Origin: Chitinophaga vietnamensis
GTDB lineage: Bacteria > Bacteroidota > Bacteroidia > Chitinophagales > Chitinophagaceae
Assembly: GCF_902167635.1 (NCBI RefSeq)
Contig: NZ_CABHMS010000004.1
Coordinates: 1-64,000 of the forward strand
Length of the DNA stretch: 64,000 nucleotides
Direction: 5' to 3'
Shown: positions 53,609 to 63,359 of the stretch, piece after piece
How positions within the stretch are numbered: the first letter of the stretch is position 1
How the letters are laid out: every line of letters starts with the position of its first letter
Translations under genes and position numbers: made by a program
The notes under the pieces: generated by a model
The model's database searches: none
What the model saw: only the letters and a program-made list of their open reading frames with translations
What the model was told of the DNA's origin: nothing

Positions 53609-54856
53609 CTAAAATATTCTGTATCTGTATTTGATCTTTTCTGTGTTGCTATACAGTTCCCTGATGTTGATAGAGGCCTGTATCTCTTGTACAGCTTCGG
53701 TTTTCAGGTTCCTGAATTCGGCCTGTTTCCCTTCGATCACGCTCTTGTCGGCGAGGTTATTATCCTGGGCAATTTTCAGGGAGTTGTTCACCTTGGAATA
53801 GTAGGAATCCAGCAGGGTGAAGTATTCGTTGTAAAGATTTTCGAAACGTTTGGTTTGCAGCACGAGATCTTCCAGCTGGTTGTTCACTTCTTTCAGGTTC
53901 GGATTTTCGCGCAGCAATGCTTCGTAGTCGATGCGTTTACCTTTGGTATATTGTGCTTCGAGTTTATCGAAGAAATCGGCTACTTTTTCTTTCTTGAAAT
54001 CGAAGAAATAATCGTTCATGGTCTGGCTCAGGCTCTGGCTGCCCTTTTGCGGAGGCGGGAATTTGAGCGAGGTAGCGGTGAACGAGAGATGATCGAACAG
54101 GTTGTCTTGCAGAAGACTTAACTGATCTTTATTGAAGTTGAGGCCGTATTCAAATTTCTGGTTGGCATCGTTCAATGCGGTGTAGTACACCACGTATTTG
54201 TTCAGTTCTTTTTCAAATTCCTGTAAGGATTTCTGATTGATCTGTTTATTGTTGACGCTCACACTGTGCAGGAAATTCATCACGGAATTGGCGATGGCCA
54301 GCGGAGGTGTGAGAGAGGTAAAGCTCTGGAAGATGGGGCTGTTGATAATGGATTTGGTGGATTCTACGATCTTGCTGTTCTTTTCTCCCTTATCTGATTT
54401 ATTTTTCAGGATGATCTTTTCTACCAGTTCCACGATGCGGTCGCTCAGCGAGAAGCCAAGGGCCTTGCTTTCGGGGTTGTTCAGTGAAGTGATGAACACG
54501 TCGAGATTATTGGTAGTAGTACGGGATTTCAGGTCGATGATCTTTTTGTTGAGCAGGTAATAAGTTTCGCTGGCATTGATGATATTGCTTTTGATCAGCG
54601 TGTACTTGCTCATGTTATCTATCTCTTTACCTTGCAGCAAGGCCTGAATAGCGTTGGAGTTCTGTTTGTCGCTGTCAGTGATGCGTTGCAGCTCGTCCAC
54701 GATCCTTTTAATGGTCGTATCCTGTGTTTTAATGGTAGGAGCTGTAATGGCTTTCACTTCTGGATCCTGGGCTTGTGCCTGGAAAGACAAGAGCAGGACC
54801 ATGGGCACCGGAACAATTTTCAACCACTTCATTGCCTTCGGTAGGTGTTTTAACAT
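53609..54856 (-). CDS. Hypothetical exported helical protein
   Basis: This 415-residue protein starts at 54856 (MLKHLPKAMKWLKIVPVPMVLLL) with a signal peptide ending QAQAQ. The mature part is predicted helical throughout and rich in Lys, Asn and Leu (for example MSKYTLIKSNIINASETYYL, KFEYGLNFNKDQLSLLQDNL). It looks like a long periplasmic or surface coiled-coil bundle. I do not recognise a domain. An upstream in-frame Met would add eight basic residues. Confidence 0.72.
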   Translation of the reverse strand: MLKHLPKAMKWLKIVPVPMVLLLSFQAQAQDPEVKAITAPTIKTQDTTIKRIVDELQRITDSDKQNSNAIQALLQGKEIDNMSKYTLIKSNIINASETYYLLNKKIIDLKSRTTTNNLDVFITSLNNPESKALGFSLSDRIVELVEKIILKNKSDKGEKNSKIVESTKSIINSPIFQSFTSLTPPLAIANSVMNFLHSVSVNNKQINQKSLQEFEKELNKYVVYYTALNDANQKFEYGLNFNKDQLSLLQDNLFDHLSFTATSLKFPPPQKGSQSLSQTMNDYFFDFKKEKVADFFDKLEAQYTKGKRIDYEALLRENPNLKEVNNQLEDLVLQTKRFENLYNEYFTLLDSYYSKVNNSLKIAQDNNLADKSVIEGKQAEFRNLKTEAVQEIQASINIRELYSNTEKIKYRYRIF

Positions 54857-54987
54857 GTTCTTTTTGCTTTTTGTTAACAAAAATTAGAAAATATGATGCC
54901 AAAAACATCAAGGAACAAAGATAAATAATTAATAACAGTTAATATTAAATCATGATGGGTGGTTGTGTATGGTTTTACGCTTTATAT

Positions 54988-55017
54988 TTTGAATTATCAG
55001 CAGGTAAGTTACCTTTG
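54988..55017 (+). promoter_or_regulatory. Glycosyltransferase gene promoter
   Basis: TTTG (54988-54991), 18 bases, then TACCTTTG (55010-55017). The ATG is 22 bases downstream. Confidence 0.7.
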
Positions 55018-55039
55018 CAGCCAAATTTAGTCCGCTGTT

Positions 55040-55777
55040 ATGCTCAATAACAAAAAGATAGTGGTTGTACTGCCGGCTTACAATGCAGCGCTCACACTGG
55101 AAAAAACATTCCGGGAAATCCCCTTTGACATTGTTGATGACGTTGTGCTGGTAGATGATGCCAGTAAAGACGAGACCATCGAGGTGGGAAAAAGTCTGGG
55201 TATCCGGCATCTGATCCGTCACGACAACAACAAAGGATATGGCGGTAACCAGAAATCCTGCTACAACAAGGCTTTGGAACTGGGCGCCGATATTGTGGTG
55301 ATGTTGCATCCCGACTATCAATACACGCCAAAACTGATCACTGCCATGTGTAGCATCATTGCCAACGACGTGTACCCGGTAGTATTTGGCAGCCGCATCT
55401 TAGGCAAGGGCGCGCTGAAGGGAGGCATGCCTTTGTATAAGTATGTATTTAACCGTTGTCTTACCTTAACACAAAATATCCTGATCGGGCAGAAACTGAG
55501 CGAGTACCATACTGGTTACCGTTCTTTCTCTGCTGAAGTGCTGCGTAATATTAACTATATGGCAGACAGTGATGATTTTGTGTTTGATAACGAGATGATT
55601 TCACAGATATTTATGAAGGGATACGAGATCGCCGAGGTCACCTGCCCTACAAAATATTTCGATGAGGCTTCCAGCATCAACTTCAAGCGCAGCGCCATTT
55701 ACGGGCTGGGCGTGTTGAGGGTATCGGTGCAGCACCGTTTGTACAAATGGGGTCTTATAAAAGGAAAGATTTATTAA
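55040..55777 (+). CDS. Glycosyltransferase family 2 (polyprenyl-phosphate or surface glycan type)
   Basis: This 245-residue GT-A glycosyltransferase has VVLPAYNAALTLEKTF (about 9-24), VLVDDASKDET (about 36-46, the first metal-Asp region), LHPDYQY (about 89-95, DxD-like) and YHTGYRSFS. No membrane helix follows, in contrast with DPM-synthase fusions. It begins a plus-strand run with a methyltransferase 13 bp later, so it may be involved in building a surface glycan. The donor and acceptor are unknown. Confidence 0.85.
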   Translation: MLNNKKIVVVLPAYNAALTLEKTFREIPFDIVDDVVLVDDASKDETIEVGKSLGIRHLIRHDNNKGYGGNQKSCYNKALELGADIVVMLHPDYQYTPKLITAMCSIIANDVYPVVFGSRILGKGALKGGMPLYKYVFNRCLTLTQNILIGQKLSEYHTGYRSFSAEVLRNINYMADSDDFVFDNEMISQIFMKGYEIAEVTCPTKYFDEASSINFKRSAIYGLGVLRVSVQHRLYKWGLIKGKIY

Positions 55778-55790
55778 AATTCATATAGCC

Positions 55791-56588
55791 TTGAGTTTAG
55801 CGCAACAGTATAAAGTAGCCCGGAAGTACCTGCGGTATTATTTTACCGCCGGTAACCGTCATGATGTACATTCTCCTTTTGTATTTTCTCTGATAGAGGA
55901 TGTATTGCGCGACAAGCGGCCACAGGCCGCTTTCGGGGAAATAGAACAGTTGCGCAAGGAGCTGTTGCAGAGCCGGGAAACCTTGCAGGTCACTGATCTG
56001 GGCGCCGGCTCGCTGGTATCTGCCGGCAATGAGCGCAAGGTGAGCGACATCACCCGCTACGCTGCGAAACCTCCTAAATTCGGACAGTTGTTTTACCGGC
56101 TCATCCAGTATCTGCAACCTAAACAATTGCTGGAGCTGGGTACGTCCATGGGCCTGTCTACCGCCTATATGGCCAAAGCCGCGCCCGGTGCGCAAGTGGT
56201 GACGATAGAAGGATGCCCTAATATTGCTGCGCGTGCCCGTAAAAATTTTGATGCGCTCCATCTTCACAATATCAAACAGGTAACCGGTAATTTCGATACG
56301 GTGCTGCCCGCCGTGCTGCGCGATATGCAGCGCCCCGATTGGGTATATATCGACGGCAACCACCGCAAAGAGCCTACCCTGGCCTATTTCAGGCAATGCC
56401 TGCAATATGTGCATGAACATACGGTGCTCATCTTCGATGATATCCACTGGACGGCAGATATGGAAGCCGCCTGGGAAGAGATACAATCCAATGAACAGGT
56501 AACTATGACCATCGACCTGTTCTTTATCGGGCTGGTGTTCTTCCGCAAAGATTTCAAAGTAAAGCAGCATTTTACGCTTAAATACTAA
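55791..56588 (+). CDS. SAM-dependent O-methyltransferase-like protein
   Basis: This 265-residue protein starts with TTG at 55791, 13 bp after the glycosyltransferase stop, with no ATG nearby. The N-terminus (about 1-95) is helical. A catechol-O-methyltransferase-like SAM domain follows, with the motif LLELGTSMGLSTAYMAKAAP (about 117-136), VVTIEGCPNIA and WVYIDGNHRKEPTL, then TVLIFDDIHW. The substrate is unknown. Gene spacing suggests it modifies the product of the preceding enzyme or shares its pathway. Confidence 0.8.
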   Translation: MSLAQQYKVARKYLRYYFTAGNRHDVHSPFVFSLIEDVLRDKRPQAAFGEIEQLRKELLQSRETLQVTDLGAGSLVSAGNERKVSDITRYAAKPPKFGQLFYRLIQYLQPKQLLELGTSMGLSTAYMAKAAPGAQVVTIEGCPNIAARARKNFDALHLHNIKQVTGNFDTVLPAVLRDMQRPDWVYIDGNHRKEPTLAYFRQCLQYVHEHTVLIFDDIHWTADMEAAWEEIQSNEQVTMTIDLFFIGLVFFRKDFKVKQHFTLKY

Positions 56589-56636
56589 ACTTGCAATAAC
56601 CCTTTACAGGTAGTATATTCGGAGAAAACTATCCTT

Positions 56637-57428
56637 ATGCATCATCTCCGCAATCTCCTTGCTATTTGCGTGTTATTGATCGCCGGCGCTGTACATGCGC
56701 AGGATCTCAGCGCCTATAGCTACGAATCGTTTAGCCGTCACGGTGATACCCTGAATTACCGCATGCTCACCCCGCTCAGCTATGATATCCAGAAAAAATA
56801 CCCGCTGATCATTTTCCTGCATGGCGCAGGAGAAAGAGGATGGGATAACAATGCGCAGCTGTTACATGGCGGTACCTGGTTCCTGAAAGACAGCATCCGC
56901 AAAGCGTTCCCGGCATTTGTGATCTTCCCGCAATGCCCGCCCAACACCACCTGGGCGCCCATGAATGTGAAAATGGATTCCACTAAAAAGCGGGTGGTGG
57001 GTTTTGACTTTCCGCTGAATCAAAACACGGTGCCTGCCACGTTGTTGAAATCGCTGCTCGACAGTTTACTCGCTACCGGCCGGATAGATACCAAGCGGGT
57101 CTACATCGGCGGCCTCTCTTTAGGTGGTATGGGCACTTTTTATATGATCACGAGATATCCTGATATGTTTGCTGCCGCATTCCCCATCTGTGGCGCTGGT
57201 AATGTAGCAGAGGCGGGCCGCTTCGCCGGCAAGGTACCCATATGGATCTTCCATGGCGGCAGTGATCCGGTAGTGCCGGTGCAGGCCTCACGCGCTTACT
57301 ATGAGAAATTACAATCGCTGGGCGCCAAAGTGAAGTACACCGAGTTTCCCGGCGTAGGGCACAACAGCTGGGACAACGTTTTCGTAGAACCCGGCGTAAT
57401 ACCATGGTTGATGGAGCAGAAGAAATAG
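56637..57428 (+). CDS. Carboxylesterase / prolyl oligopeptidase-like hydrolase, exported
   Basis: This 263-residue alpha/beta-hydrolase has a signal peptide (1-21, ending HAQ). The oxyanion region is FLHGAGERG (about 58-66). The catalytic residues are Ser in GGLSLGGMG (about 159-167), Asp in FHGGSDPVVPVQAS, and His in GVGHNSWD. It resembles secreted dienelactone/feruloyl-esterase-like enzymes of the PhaC/POP type; the substrate is unknown. It comes 48 bp after the methyltransferase gene. Confidence 0.85.
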   Translation: MHHLRNLLAICVLLIAGAVHAQDLSAYSYESFSRHGDTLNYRMLTPLSYDIQKKYPLIIFLHGAGERGWDNNAQLLHGGTWFLKDSIRKAFPAFVIFPQCPPNTTWAPMNVKMDSTKKRVVGFDFPLNQNTVPATLLKSLLDSLLATGRIDTKRVYIGGLSLGGMGTFYMITRYPDMFAAAFPICGAGNVAEAGRFAGKVPIWIFHGGSDPVVPVQASRAYYEKLQSLGAKVKYTEFPGVGHNSWDNVFVEPGVIPWLMEQKK

Positions 57429-57431
57429 CAG

Positions 57432-57573
57432 GGGGATTTACGGATTTATGGATTTATTGATTTATGGATTTATGGATTTACGGATTTGTGGCATGCTTCA
57501 GATCCGCCACAAATCCATAAATCAATAAATCCATAAATCAATAAATCCGTAAATCAATAAATCCGAAAATCCC
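57432..57573. repeat. Long octamer repeat hairpin between convergent genes
   Basis: The left arm (57432-57492) has about seven copies of an 8-nt unit NGGATTTA, with units such as CGGATTTA, TGGATTTA and TTGATTTA. A 13-base loop follows, and the right arm (57506-57573) has the reverse-complement units. The arms pair with about one mismatch per unit. It fills the gap between the esterase and the efflux outer-membrane gene. Confidence 0.88.
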
Positions 57574-57577
57574 TAGT

Positions 57578-59008
57578 TTAATAACCTCCTAGTGTTCTGT
57601 ATAATGTTACCATGCCTTGGTATACGTTCCGGCGGGCGGTGACGAGGGCTAGCTCGGCTTCCAGTACGCTTTTTTGTGCGGTGATCACTTCGAGGTAGGT
57701 GGCGTAGCCAGTGGTGAAGAGGGTGTTGGCTGTAGATACGGCGTCCTGCAATACAGCTACCTCCTGACTTTTCAGTTGCCATGTTTCCTGTTCGTTGGCT
57801 ATTTTGCTGAGCGCGGTGGCTACTTCCTGGTAACCATTTAATACTATTTGCTGGTAGTTGTAGAAGGCGGTGAAAGCCTCTGCCTTGCTGATGTTGAACT
57901 GTGATTGTAATTGCTGCTTATTGAAGATGGGGACGGTGAGTCCGCCGATGGCGCCCCAGGCGATGGAGGCCGGTTCAAACAACAGACCTGCCTTGAAGGC
58001 ATTGAAGCCGCCGTAAGGAGTGAGAGTGAGTGCCGGGAAAAAGGCTGCCCTCGCGGCTTTCACATCGGCTTGTGCGGCAGCCAGCTCAAATTCAGCGCGT
58101 TTGATATCCGGCCGTTGCAGTAATAGCGTGGTTGGTATACCCTGCTGTATGGCGGGTGGTAATGCCTCTTCTGCCGCTACACTGCTGCGTTTCACTGGTT
58201 GCGGCAGTTTGCCGGTGAGTGCATTGAGTTGATTTTCGGTGGCTGTGATCTGCTGTTTTATGCCATATTCCAATGCACGGGTGCTGAGGAGTTGTGCTGT
58301 GAATTGTTGTACAGCCAGTTCTGTGGCCCGTCCGCCAGCTTTTTGAACAGTGACAGTAGCCACCGCTGCCTCCTGTAGCTTGATATTTCTTTTGATGATG
58401 GCCAACTCATGATCCAGTGCGATCAGTTCATAATACAGGCCTGCAATGCCGGCTACGATCTGTGTGCCGAGCAGCTGGCGACCCTGACTGGTGGCCAGGA
58501 AACGCGCATGGGCAGCCACTTTCTGTTGTCTTAGTTTTCCCCAGAGATCTATCTCCCATGAACTGCGGAGCCCCGCAAAAAACTCCGGTGTGGGCGAAGG
58601 GATATGTTGGTCTTCGCTGATGTTGGGAGAAAGATTGGTATCGTAATTACCTACACCGTTCATCGTATAATCGCCGTAGCGGTCTATGCCGGCGCTCAAC
58701 GAGCCATTGATATGCGGCAGCCAGGCCTTTTTAGCCATCATGAGTTGTTGCTGTGCAATAGCCACCCTTTGTGATGCTGCCAGCAGGTCAAAGTTGTTGT
58801 GCATAGCGGTATCGATGAGGCGGCGCAGATCAGGATCGTTGAACACTTGCTGGAAGTTGGCCAGCGAAACCGTGTCTGTAGTGGTTTCCGGCAATTTCAC
58901 CGCTTCGGGAAGCGACAATTGTTTAGGCGTGTTGCACGCACCGATGGCGGTGGCCAGCAGCAGTGCGTATAGCCATTTACGTGAGTATGTTGTGTGATCG
59001 TTATTCAT
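57578..59008 (-). CDS. Efflux outer-membrane factor (NodT/OprM family TolC-like lipoprotein)
   Basis: This 476-residue protein starts at 59008 with a lipoprotein signal ending ATAIGAC. It has the two repeated TolC helix-strand modules: residues about 60-250 with RVAIAQQQLMMAKKAWLPHI, and about 260-450 with RPDIKRAEFELAAAQADVKAARAAFFPALTL. It forms the outer-membrane channel of the RND pump and overlaps the RND gene end by 8 bases, so it is the last gene of the operon. Confidence 0.93.
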   Translation of the reverse strand: MNNDHTTYSRKWLYALLLATAIGACNTPKQLSLPEAVKLPETTTDTVSLANFQQVFNDPDLRRLIDTAMHNNFDLLAASQRVAIAQQQLMMAKKAWLPHINGSLSAGIDRYGDYTMNGVGNYDTNLSPNISEDQHIPSPTPEFFAGLRSSWEIDLWGKLRQQKVAAHARFLATSQGRQLLGTQIVAGIAGLYYELIALDHELAIIKRNIKLQEAAVATVTVQKAGGRATELAVQQFTAQLLSTRALEYGIKQQITATENQLNALTGKLPQPVKRSSVAAEEALPPAIQQGIPTTLLLQRPDIKRAEFELAAAQADVKAARAAFFPALTLTPYGGFNAFKAGLLFEPASIAWGAIGGLTVPIFNKQQLQSQFNISKAEAFTAFYNYQQIVLNGYQEVATALSKIANEQETWQLKSQEVAVLQDAVSTANTLFTTGYATYLEVITAQKSVLEAELALVTARRNVYQGMVTLYRTLGGY

Positions 59009-62000
59009 TCGTATATGCTTTAAGTTCAACCTTCTTTTTCGGGACCATGGATGCGAAGAGCACGTATAATCCGGGTATGACGAGCACACCGAACAAGGTG
59101 CCGATGAGCATGCCGCCAGCGGCGGCCGTACCGATAGAACGGTTGCCCATGGCGCCGGCGCCGGAGGCGATACACAGCGGTATCAGGCCGGCGATGAATG
59201 CGAAGGAGGTCATGAGAATAGGCCGCAGACGCGATACCGCCCCGGCTTTGGCAGCTTCCGGTATGCTGGCGCCGTGTTTGTTTTTGAGGATCGCAAATTC
59301 TACGATGAGGATGGCGTTCTTACCTAATAATCCGATCAGCATTACCAGCGCTACCTGTGCATAGATATTGTTTTCCAGTCCGAGTATTTTGAGAGAGAAG
59401 AAGGCGCCGAAGATGCCGGCAGGCAGTGAAAGTATCACTGGCAGCGGTAACAGAAAACTTTCGTATTGTGCTGCCAGCAAGAGGTATACGAATACGAGGC
59501 AGATGAGGAAGATGTATACTGCCTGGTTGCCGGAGAGGATCTGCTCGCGGGTCATGCCGCTCCATTCGTAGCTGTAGCCGCGCGGCAGTTCTTTTGCCGC
59601 CGTTGCCTGTACGGCGCTGATAGCCTCACTGCTGCTATATCCCGGAGCGGCGTCGCCATTGATCATGGCGGCGGTGTACATGTTGTAGCGGGTGAGTTGC
59701 TCGGGGCCGTATACTCTTTCCAGTTTGATGAAATCGGCATAGGATACCATTTCACCGCGTTCGTTCTTTACATGCAGCTGGAGCAAGTCTTCCGGTTTGG
59801 TGCGGTAACGCGGGTGTGCCTGTACCATCACTTTGTACATCTGTCCGAAACGGATGAAGTTAGAGGCATAGAAGCTGCCCATCAGCGTTTGGAGGTTGCT
59901 CATGGCATTGTCGATGCTGACGCCCTTTTTGGCTGCCATGGCCTGATCCACGTGTATCATATATTGCGGGAACTCCGCGTCGAAGCTGGTGAAGGCGCTG
60001 CCGATTTCGGGGCGCTTTTTTAATGCGGCGATGAAATTGTTCGTGACCTGTGCGGTTTGTTGCAGGTCGCCACTGCCACTGCGATCGAGCAGGCGGAGCT
60101 CGAAGCCGCTGGAATTACCGAAGCCTGGTACGGTGGGCGGCGGGAAGAACTCGATAGTAGCATCTGCAATATGCGAGGTCTGATCTTTCAGGCGTTTGAT
60201 GATATTTTGTACAGATGCCTTGCGGTGATCCCAGGGTTTCAGGTTTACCATGCCCATGCCGTAAGAAGCGCCAGCCACCTCGTTTACAAGGCTGTAGCCT
60301 GCCAGGGTGGATACCGACTCCACTTCACCGAAAGCAGCTGCGATGGCTTGTATCTGGTCGAGTACTTCTTCTGTACGCTCTACTGTAGCGCCCGGAGGTG
60401 TTGTCACATTGACATATATTATACCCTGATCTTCGGTAGGGATGAAGCCGGAAGGCAGGATGGCGCTCATGCCCCAGGTAGCGATGAAAAAGAATACCAG
60501 GGCTGCGAGGGTGATAAATCTTCTCCCTGCTATCTCGCCAATCCACTGTGCATATTTATTTTCTGTGGCCTGGTATCCTTTGTTGAAACCTGCGAAGCAC
60601 CTTTGCAGCAGGCTTTTCCGGGCGCTGATGCCGGGGCTGTGTTTCAGCATGATGGCGCAGAGTGCAGGCGTGAGCGTTACCGCATTGATACCTGATATCA
60701 CGATGGAGATGGCCAGTGTGAGTGAGAACTGACGATAGAAAACGCCCACTGGCCCGGAGAGAAAGGCTACCGGAATGAATACCGCCGACATCACCAAAGT
60801 AATGGCCACCAGGGCGCCGCTGATCTCTTTCATGGCTGCCAGCGTGGCTTCCAGCGGAGGAAGGTGTTCTTCATTCATCTTCACATGCACCGCTTCTACC
60901 ACTACGATCGCATTGTCTACTACAATCCCGATGGCGAGTACCAATGCAAATAAAGTGAGCAGGTTGATGGAGAAGCCCATCATCTGCATAAATGCGAGCG
61001 TACCGATCAGCGCTACGGGTACGGCCAGCGCGGGTATGAGCGTGGAACGGAAATCCTGCAGGAAAATGAACACTACCAAAAATACCAGCAGGAAGGCTTC
61101 GAAGAGCGTGCGTACTACTTCATGTATAGAAGCGTCGAGAAAACGGGATACATCGTAATTGAAGTTATAGCTCATGCCGGGCGGGAAGGAGGTGTGCTTC
61201 ATCTCTTCCATCTTTGCTTTCACGTTGTTGATCACCTCGCGGGCATTGGAGCCGGGCCTCTGTTTGAGCATGATGGAAGCCGATGGCCGGCCATCGGTTT
61301 TTGATACCATGCTGTAAGTGAGCGAGCCGAACTCTACATCGGCAATATCTTTAAGATGCAGTACTGATCCGTCTTTCCCGGCACGGATCACGATTTGCTC
61401 ATACTGTTCCGGTTCAAAAAATTTGCCGGTATAGCGCAATACATATTGCAGCATCAGCGGGTTTTTATCGGAGCTCTCGCCGGTTTTTCCGGGCGCGGCT
61501 TCGATATTTTGTTTGCGGATAGACTGTATCACTTCTTCAGCAGCAACGTTATAGGCCAGCATGCGGTCGGGTTTCAGCCATACGCGCATGGCGTATTCCT
61601 TGGCGCCCATGATCTCTGCGCGGCCAACGCCATCGATACGTTTGAGTTCCTGTAGTGCGTTGATGTCGGCGAAGTTGTAAATGAACTGTTCATTGAGTGT
61701 GGTATCGGTGCTCATAAGGTTGAGATAGAGCAGCATACTGTTCACTTCTTTTTCGGTGGTAACGCCGGCTTTGATCACTTCTTCTGGCAGTTCATCGATG
61801 ATGGTGGCTACGCGGTTTTGTACGTTTACCGCGGCCTGATCGGGGTCGGTGCCTACCTGGAAAAATATTTGTATCACCGTGATACCATCGTTGCTGGATA
61901 CGGAAGACATGTACGTCATGCCGGGAACGCCGTTGATGGCCCTTTCCAGCGGAGTGGCCACGGCTTTGGCGCATACTTCTGCGTTGGCGCCGGTGTATTT

Positions 62001-62141
62001 GGCCGTTACCGTAACGGATGGCGGCACAATATCAGGGAACTGGGTAACGGGCAGCGTGAACAGCGCCAGCAGCCCTACCAGCGTGATAATAAGCGATATG
62101 ACCAGTGACAGCACCGGCCTTTTGATAAAAGTGTCGAACAT
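59001..62141 (-). CDS. RND multidrug efflux transporter permease (HAE1/AcrB-like)
   Basis: This 1046-residue inner-membrane pump expels drugs or detergents using protons. It has 12 transmembrane helices and two large periplasmic loops (about 35-330 and 555-860). The transmembrane proton-relay motif is ...GIVVDNAIVVVEAV: Asp409 is kept, but the partner aspartate of AcrB (Asp408) is Asn410 here. The matching lysine is present in LIGLLGKNAILIVEF. The operon order is small protein, adaptor, pump, outer-membrane channel. Confidence 0.95.
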   Translation of the reverse strand: MFDTFIKRPVLSLVISLIITLVGLLALFTLPVTQFPDIVPPSVTVTAKYTGANAEVCAKAVATPLERAINGVPGMTYMSSVSSNDGITVIQIFFQVGTDPDQAAVNVQNRVATIIDELPEEVIKAGVTTEKEVNSMLLYLNLMSTDTTLNEQFIYNFADINALQELKRIDGVGRAEIMGAKEYAMRVWLKPDRMLAYNVAAEEVIQSIRKQNIEAAPGKTGESSDKNPLMLQYVLRYTGKFFEPEQYEQIVIRAGKDGSVLHLKDIADVEFGSLTYSMVSKTDGRPSASIMLKQRPGSNAREVINNVKAKMEEMKHTSFPPGMSYNFNYDVSRFLDASIHEVVRTLFEAFLLVFLVVFIFLQDFRSTLIPALAVPVALIGTLAFMQMMGFSINLLTLFALVLAIGIVVDNAIVVVEAVHVKMNEEHLPPLEATLAAMKEISGALVAITLVMSAVFIPVAFLSGPVGVFYRQFSLTLAISIVISGINAVTLTPALCAIMLKHSPGISARKSLLQRCFAGFNKGYQATENKYAQWIGEIAGRRFITLAALVFFFIATWGMSAILPSGFIPTEDQGIIYVNVTTPPGATVERTEEVLDQIQAIAAAFGEVESVSTLAGYSLVNEVAGASYGMGMVNLKPWDHRKASVQNIIKRLKDQTSHIADATIEFFPPPTVPGFGNSSGFELRLLDRSGSGDLQQTAQVTNNFIAALKKRPEIGSAFTSFDAEFPQYMIHVDQAMAAKKGVSIDNAMSNLQTLMGSFYASNFIRFGQMYKVMVQAHPRYRTKPEDLLQLHVKNERGEMVSYADFIKLERVYGPEQLTRYNMYTAAMINGDAAPGYSSSEAISAVQATAAKELPRGYSYEWSGMTREQILSGNQAVYIFLICLVFVYLLLAAQYESFLLPLPVILSLPAGIFGAFFSLKILGLENNIYAQVALVMLIGLLGKNAILIVEFAILKNKHGASIPEAAKAGAVSRLRPILMTSFAFIAGLIPLCIASGAGAMGNRSIGTAAAGGMLIGTLFGVLVIPGLYVLFASMVPKKKVELKAYTNE

Positions 62142-62163
62142 GATGGTTGATTTCAGCGATAGA

Positions 62164-63282
62164 TTATAAGCTCAGTAAACTGTCCATGGATACGGCTTGC
62201 GGCCTTATCTGCATTCCGTCGCGGATATTGCGGACGCCTTCTACTACTACATGTTCGCCAGGCTGAAGGCCTGATTGTACGATGTAGAAATGTGCGAAGC
62301 GCGCCTGCGGGGTGAAGTTTTTCATCTTCACTTTGTTGGCGGCGTCCACTACGAAAACGTAGTTTTTATCCTGCATTTCAAAGACGGCTTTTTGCGGGAT
62401 GATGATGGCGCTATCCATTTCCGTGGTGAGCCGTACCTTGCCGCTGGCGCCATGTTTGAGCAGTTTGCCTGGATTGGGGAAGCGGGCGCGGAAGGCGATG
62501 GAGCCGGTATTTTCTTCGAACTCGCTTTCCATGGTTTCGATCTTTCCGCTATGATGATAATCTGATCCATCGGCCAGTACCAATTGTACCTGGCGGTAGT
62601 TGTTGTCGCCGTTGGCGAGGGCTTTATTATATTGGAGGTATTCAGTTTCGGAGACGTTGAAGTAGGCATATACTTCGCGTGTATCCGATACCGTAGTAAG
62701 GAGGGCGCCTTCGCTGATGAGGCTTCCTTTTTTGAGTGGTATGCGGTCGATGATGCCATCGAAAGGTGCGCGGATGCTGGTGTAGGAGAGACGCATGGCG
62801 GCATTGCTGGCATTGGACCTGGCCTCGTCTATTTTAGCTTGTGCCGCGGCGAGACGGGCATTGGCCACTTCAAGTTCGGAGGCGGCAATCACGTTTTTAT
62901 CGACCAGCAATTTCACACGTTCTACTTCCAGTGCGGCGGCCTTCGATTCGGCTACGGCGCTGCTGAGCACCGCTCTGGCTTTGGCCAGCTCGGCACTGTA
63001 TTCGGCATCGTTAAGACCGAAGAGCAGCTGCCCTTTCTTCACTTCCTGTCCTTCATCTACATAAATTTTATCAAGAAAACCACTCACCCGCGCTCTGATC
63101 TCCACGTTCTGTACAGCCTGTATATCGGCCACATAAGAACGGTGCAATACGGTGTCGGTGGTGATAAGTGTGGTGACAGGCAACAGTTTTAATTCTTCTT
63201 TGTTCGTGCTTTCACCTTTAGTGGCACAGGCGGCCATAAAAAGGGCGACAAGCGATGTATATATCCCTGTATATTGACGCAT
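62164..63282 (-). CDS. RND periplasmic adaptor subunit (membrane fusion protein), lipoprotein
   Basis: This 372-residue protein bridges the pump and the outer-membrane channel. The start 63282 gives the lipoprotein signal ending LFMAAC. It has a biotinyl-lipoyl-like domain (about 55-90: VEIRARVSGFLDKIYVDEGQEVKKGQLLF), a helical hairpin (about 95-145, Ala-rich), then SYTSIRAPFDGIIDRIPLKKGSLI, a beta-barrel and the C-terminal membrane-proximal domain. It lies 22 bp before the pump gene. Confidence 0.94.
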   Translation of the reverse strand: MRQYTGIYTSLVALFMAACATKGESTNKEELKLLPVTTLITTDTVLHRSYVADIQAVQNVEIRARVSGFLDKIYVDEGQEVKKGQLLFGLNDAEYSAELAKARAVLSSAVAESKAAALEVERVKLLVDKNVIAASELEVANARLAAAQAKIDEARSNASNAAMRLSYTSIRAPFDGIIDRIPLKKGSLISEGALLTTVSDTREVYAYFNVSETEYLQYNKALANGDNNYRQVQLVLADGSDYHHSGKIETMESEFEENTGSIAFRARFPNPGKLLKHGASGKVRLTTEMDSAIIIPQKAVFEMQDKNYVFVVDAANKVKMKNFTPQARFAHFYIVQSGLQPGEHVVVEGVRNIRDGMQIRPQAVSMDSLLSL

Positions 63283-63359
63283 AGCAATAAGATGTTGTTT
63301 CCGGTGATGACCGGAATGAATGAAATCAAAAAATAAAAATGCCGGGAAGAGGGCTTGCG

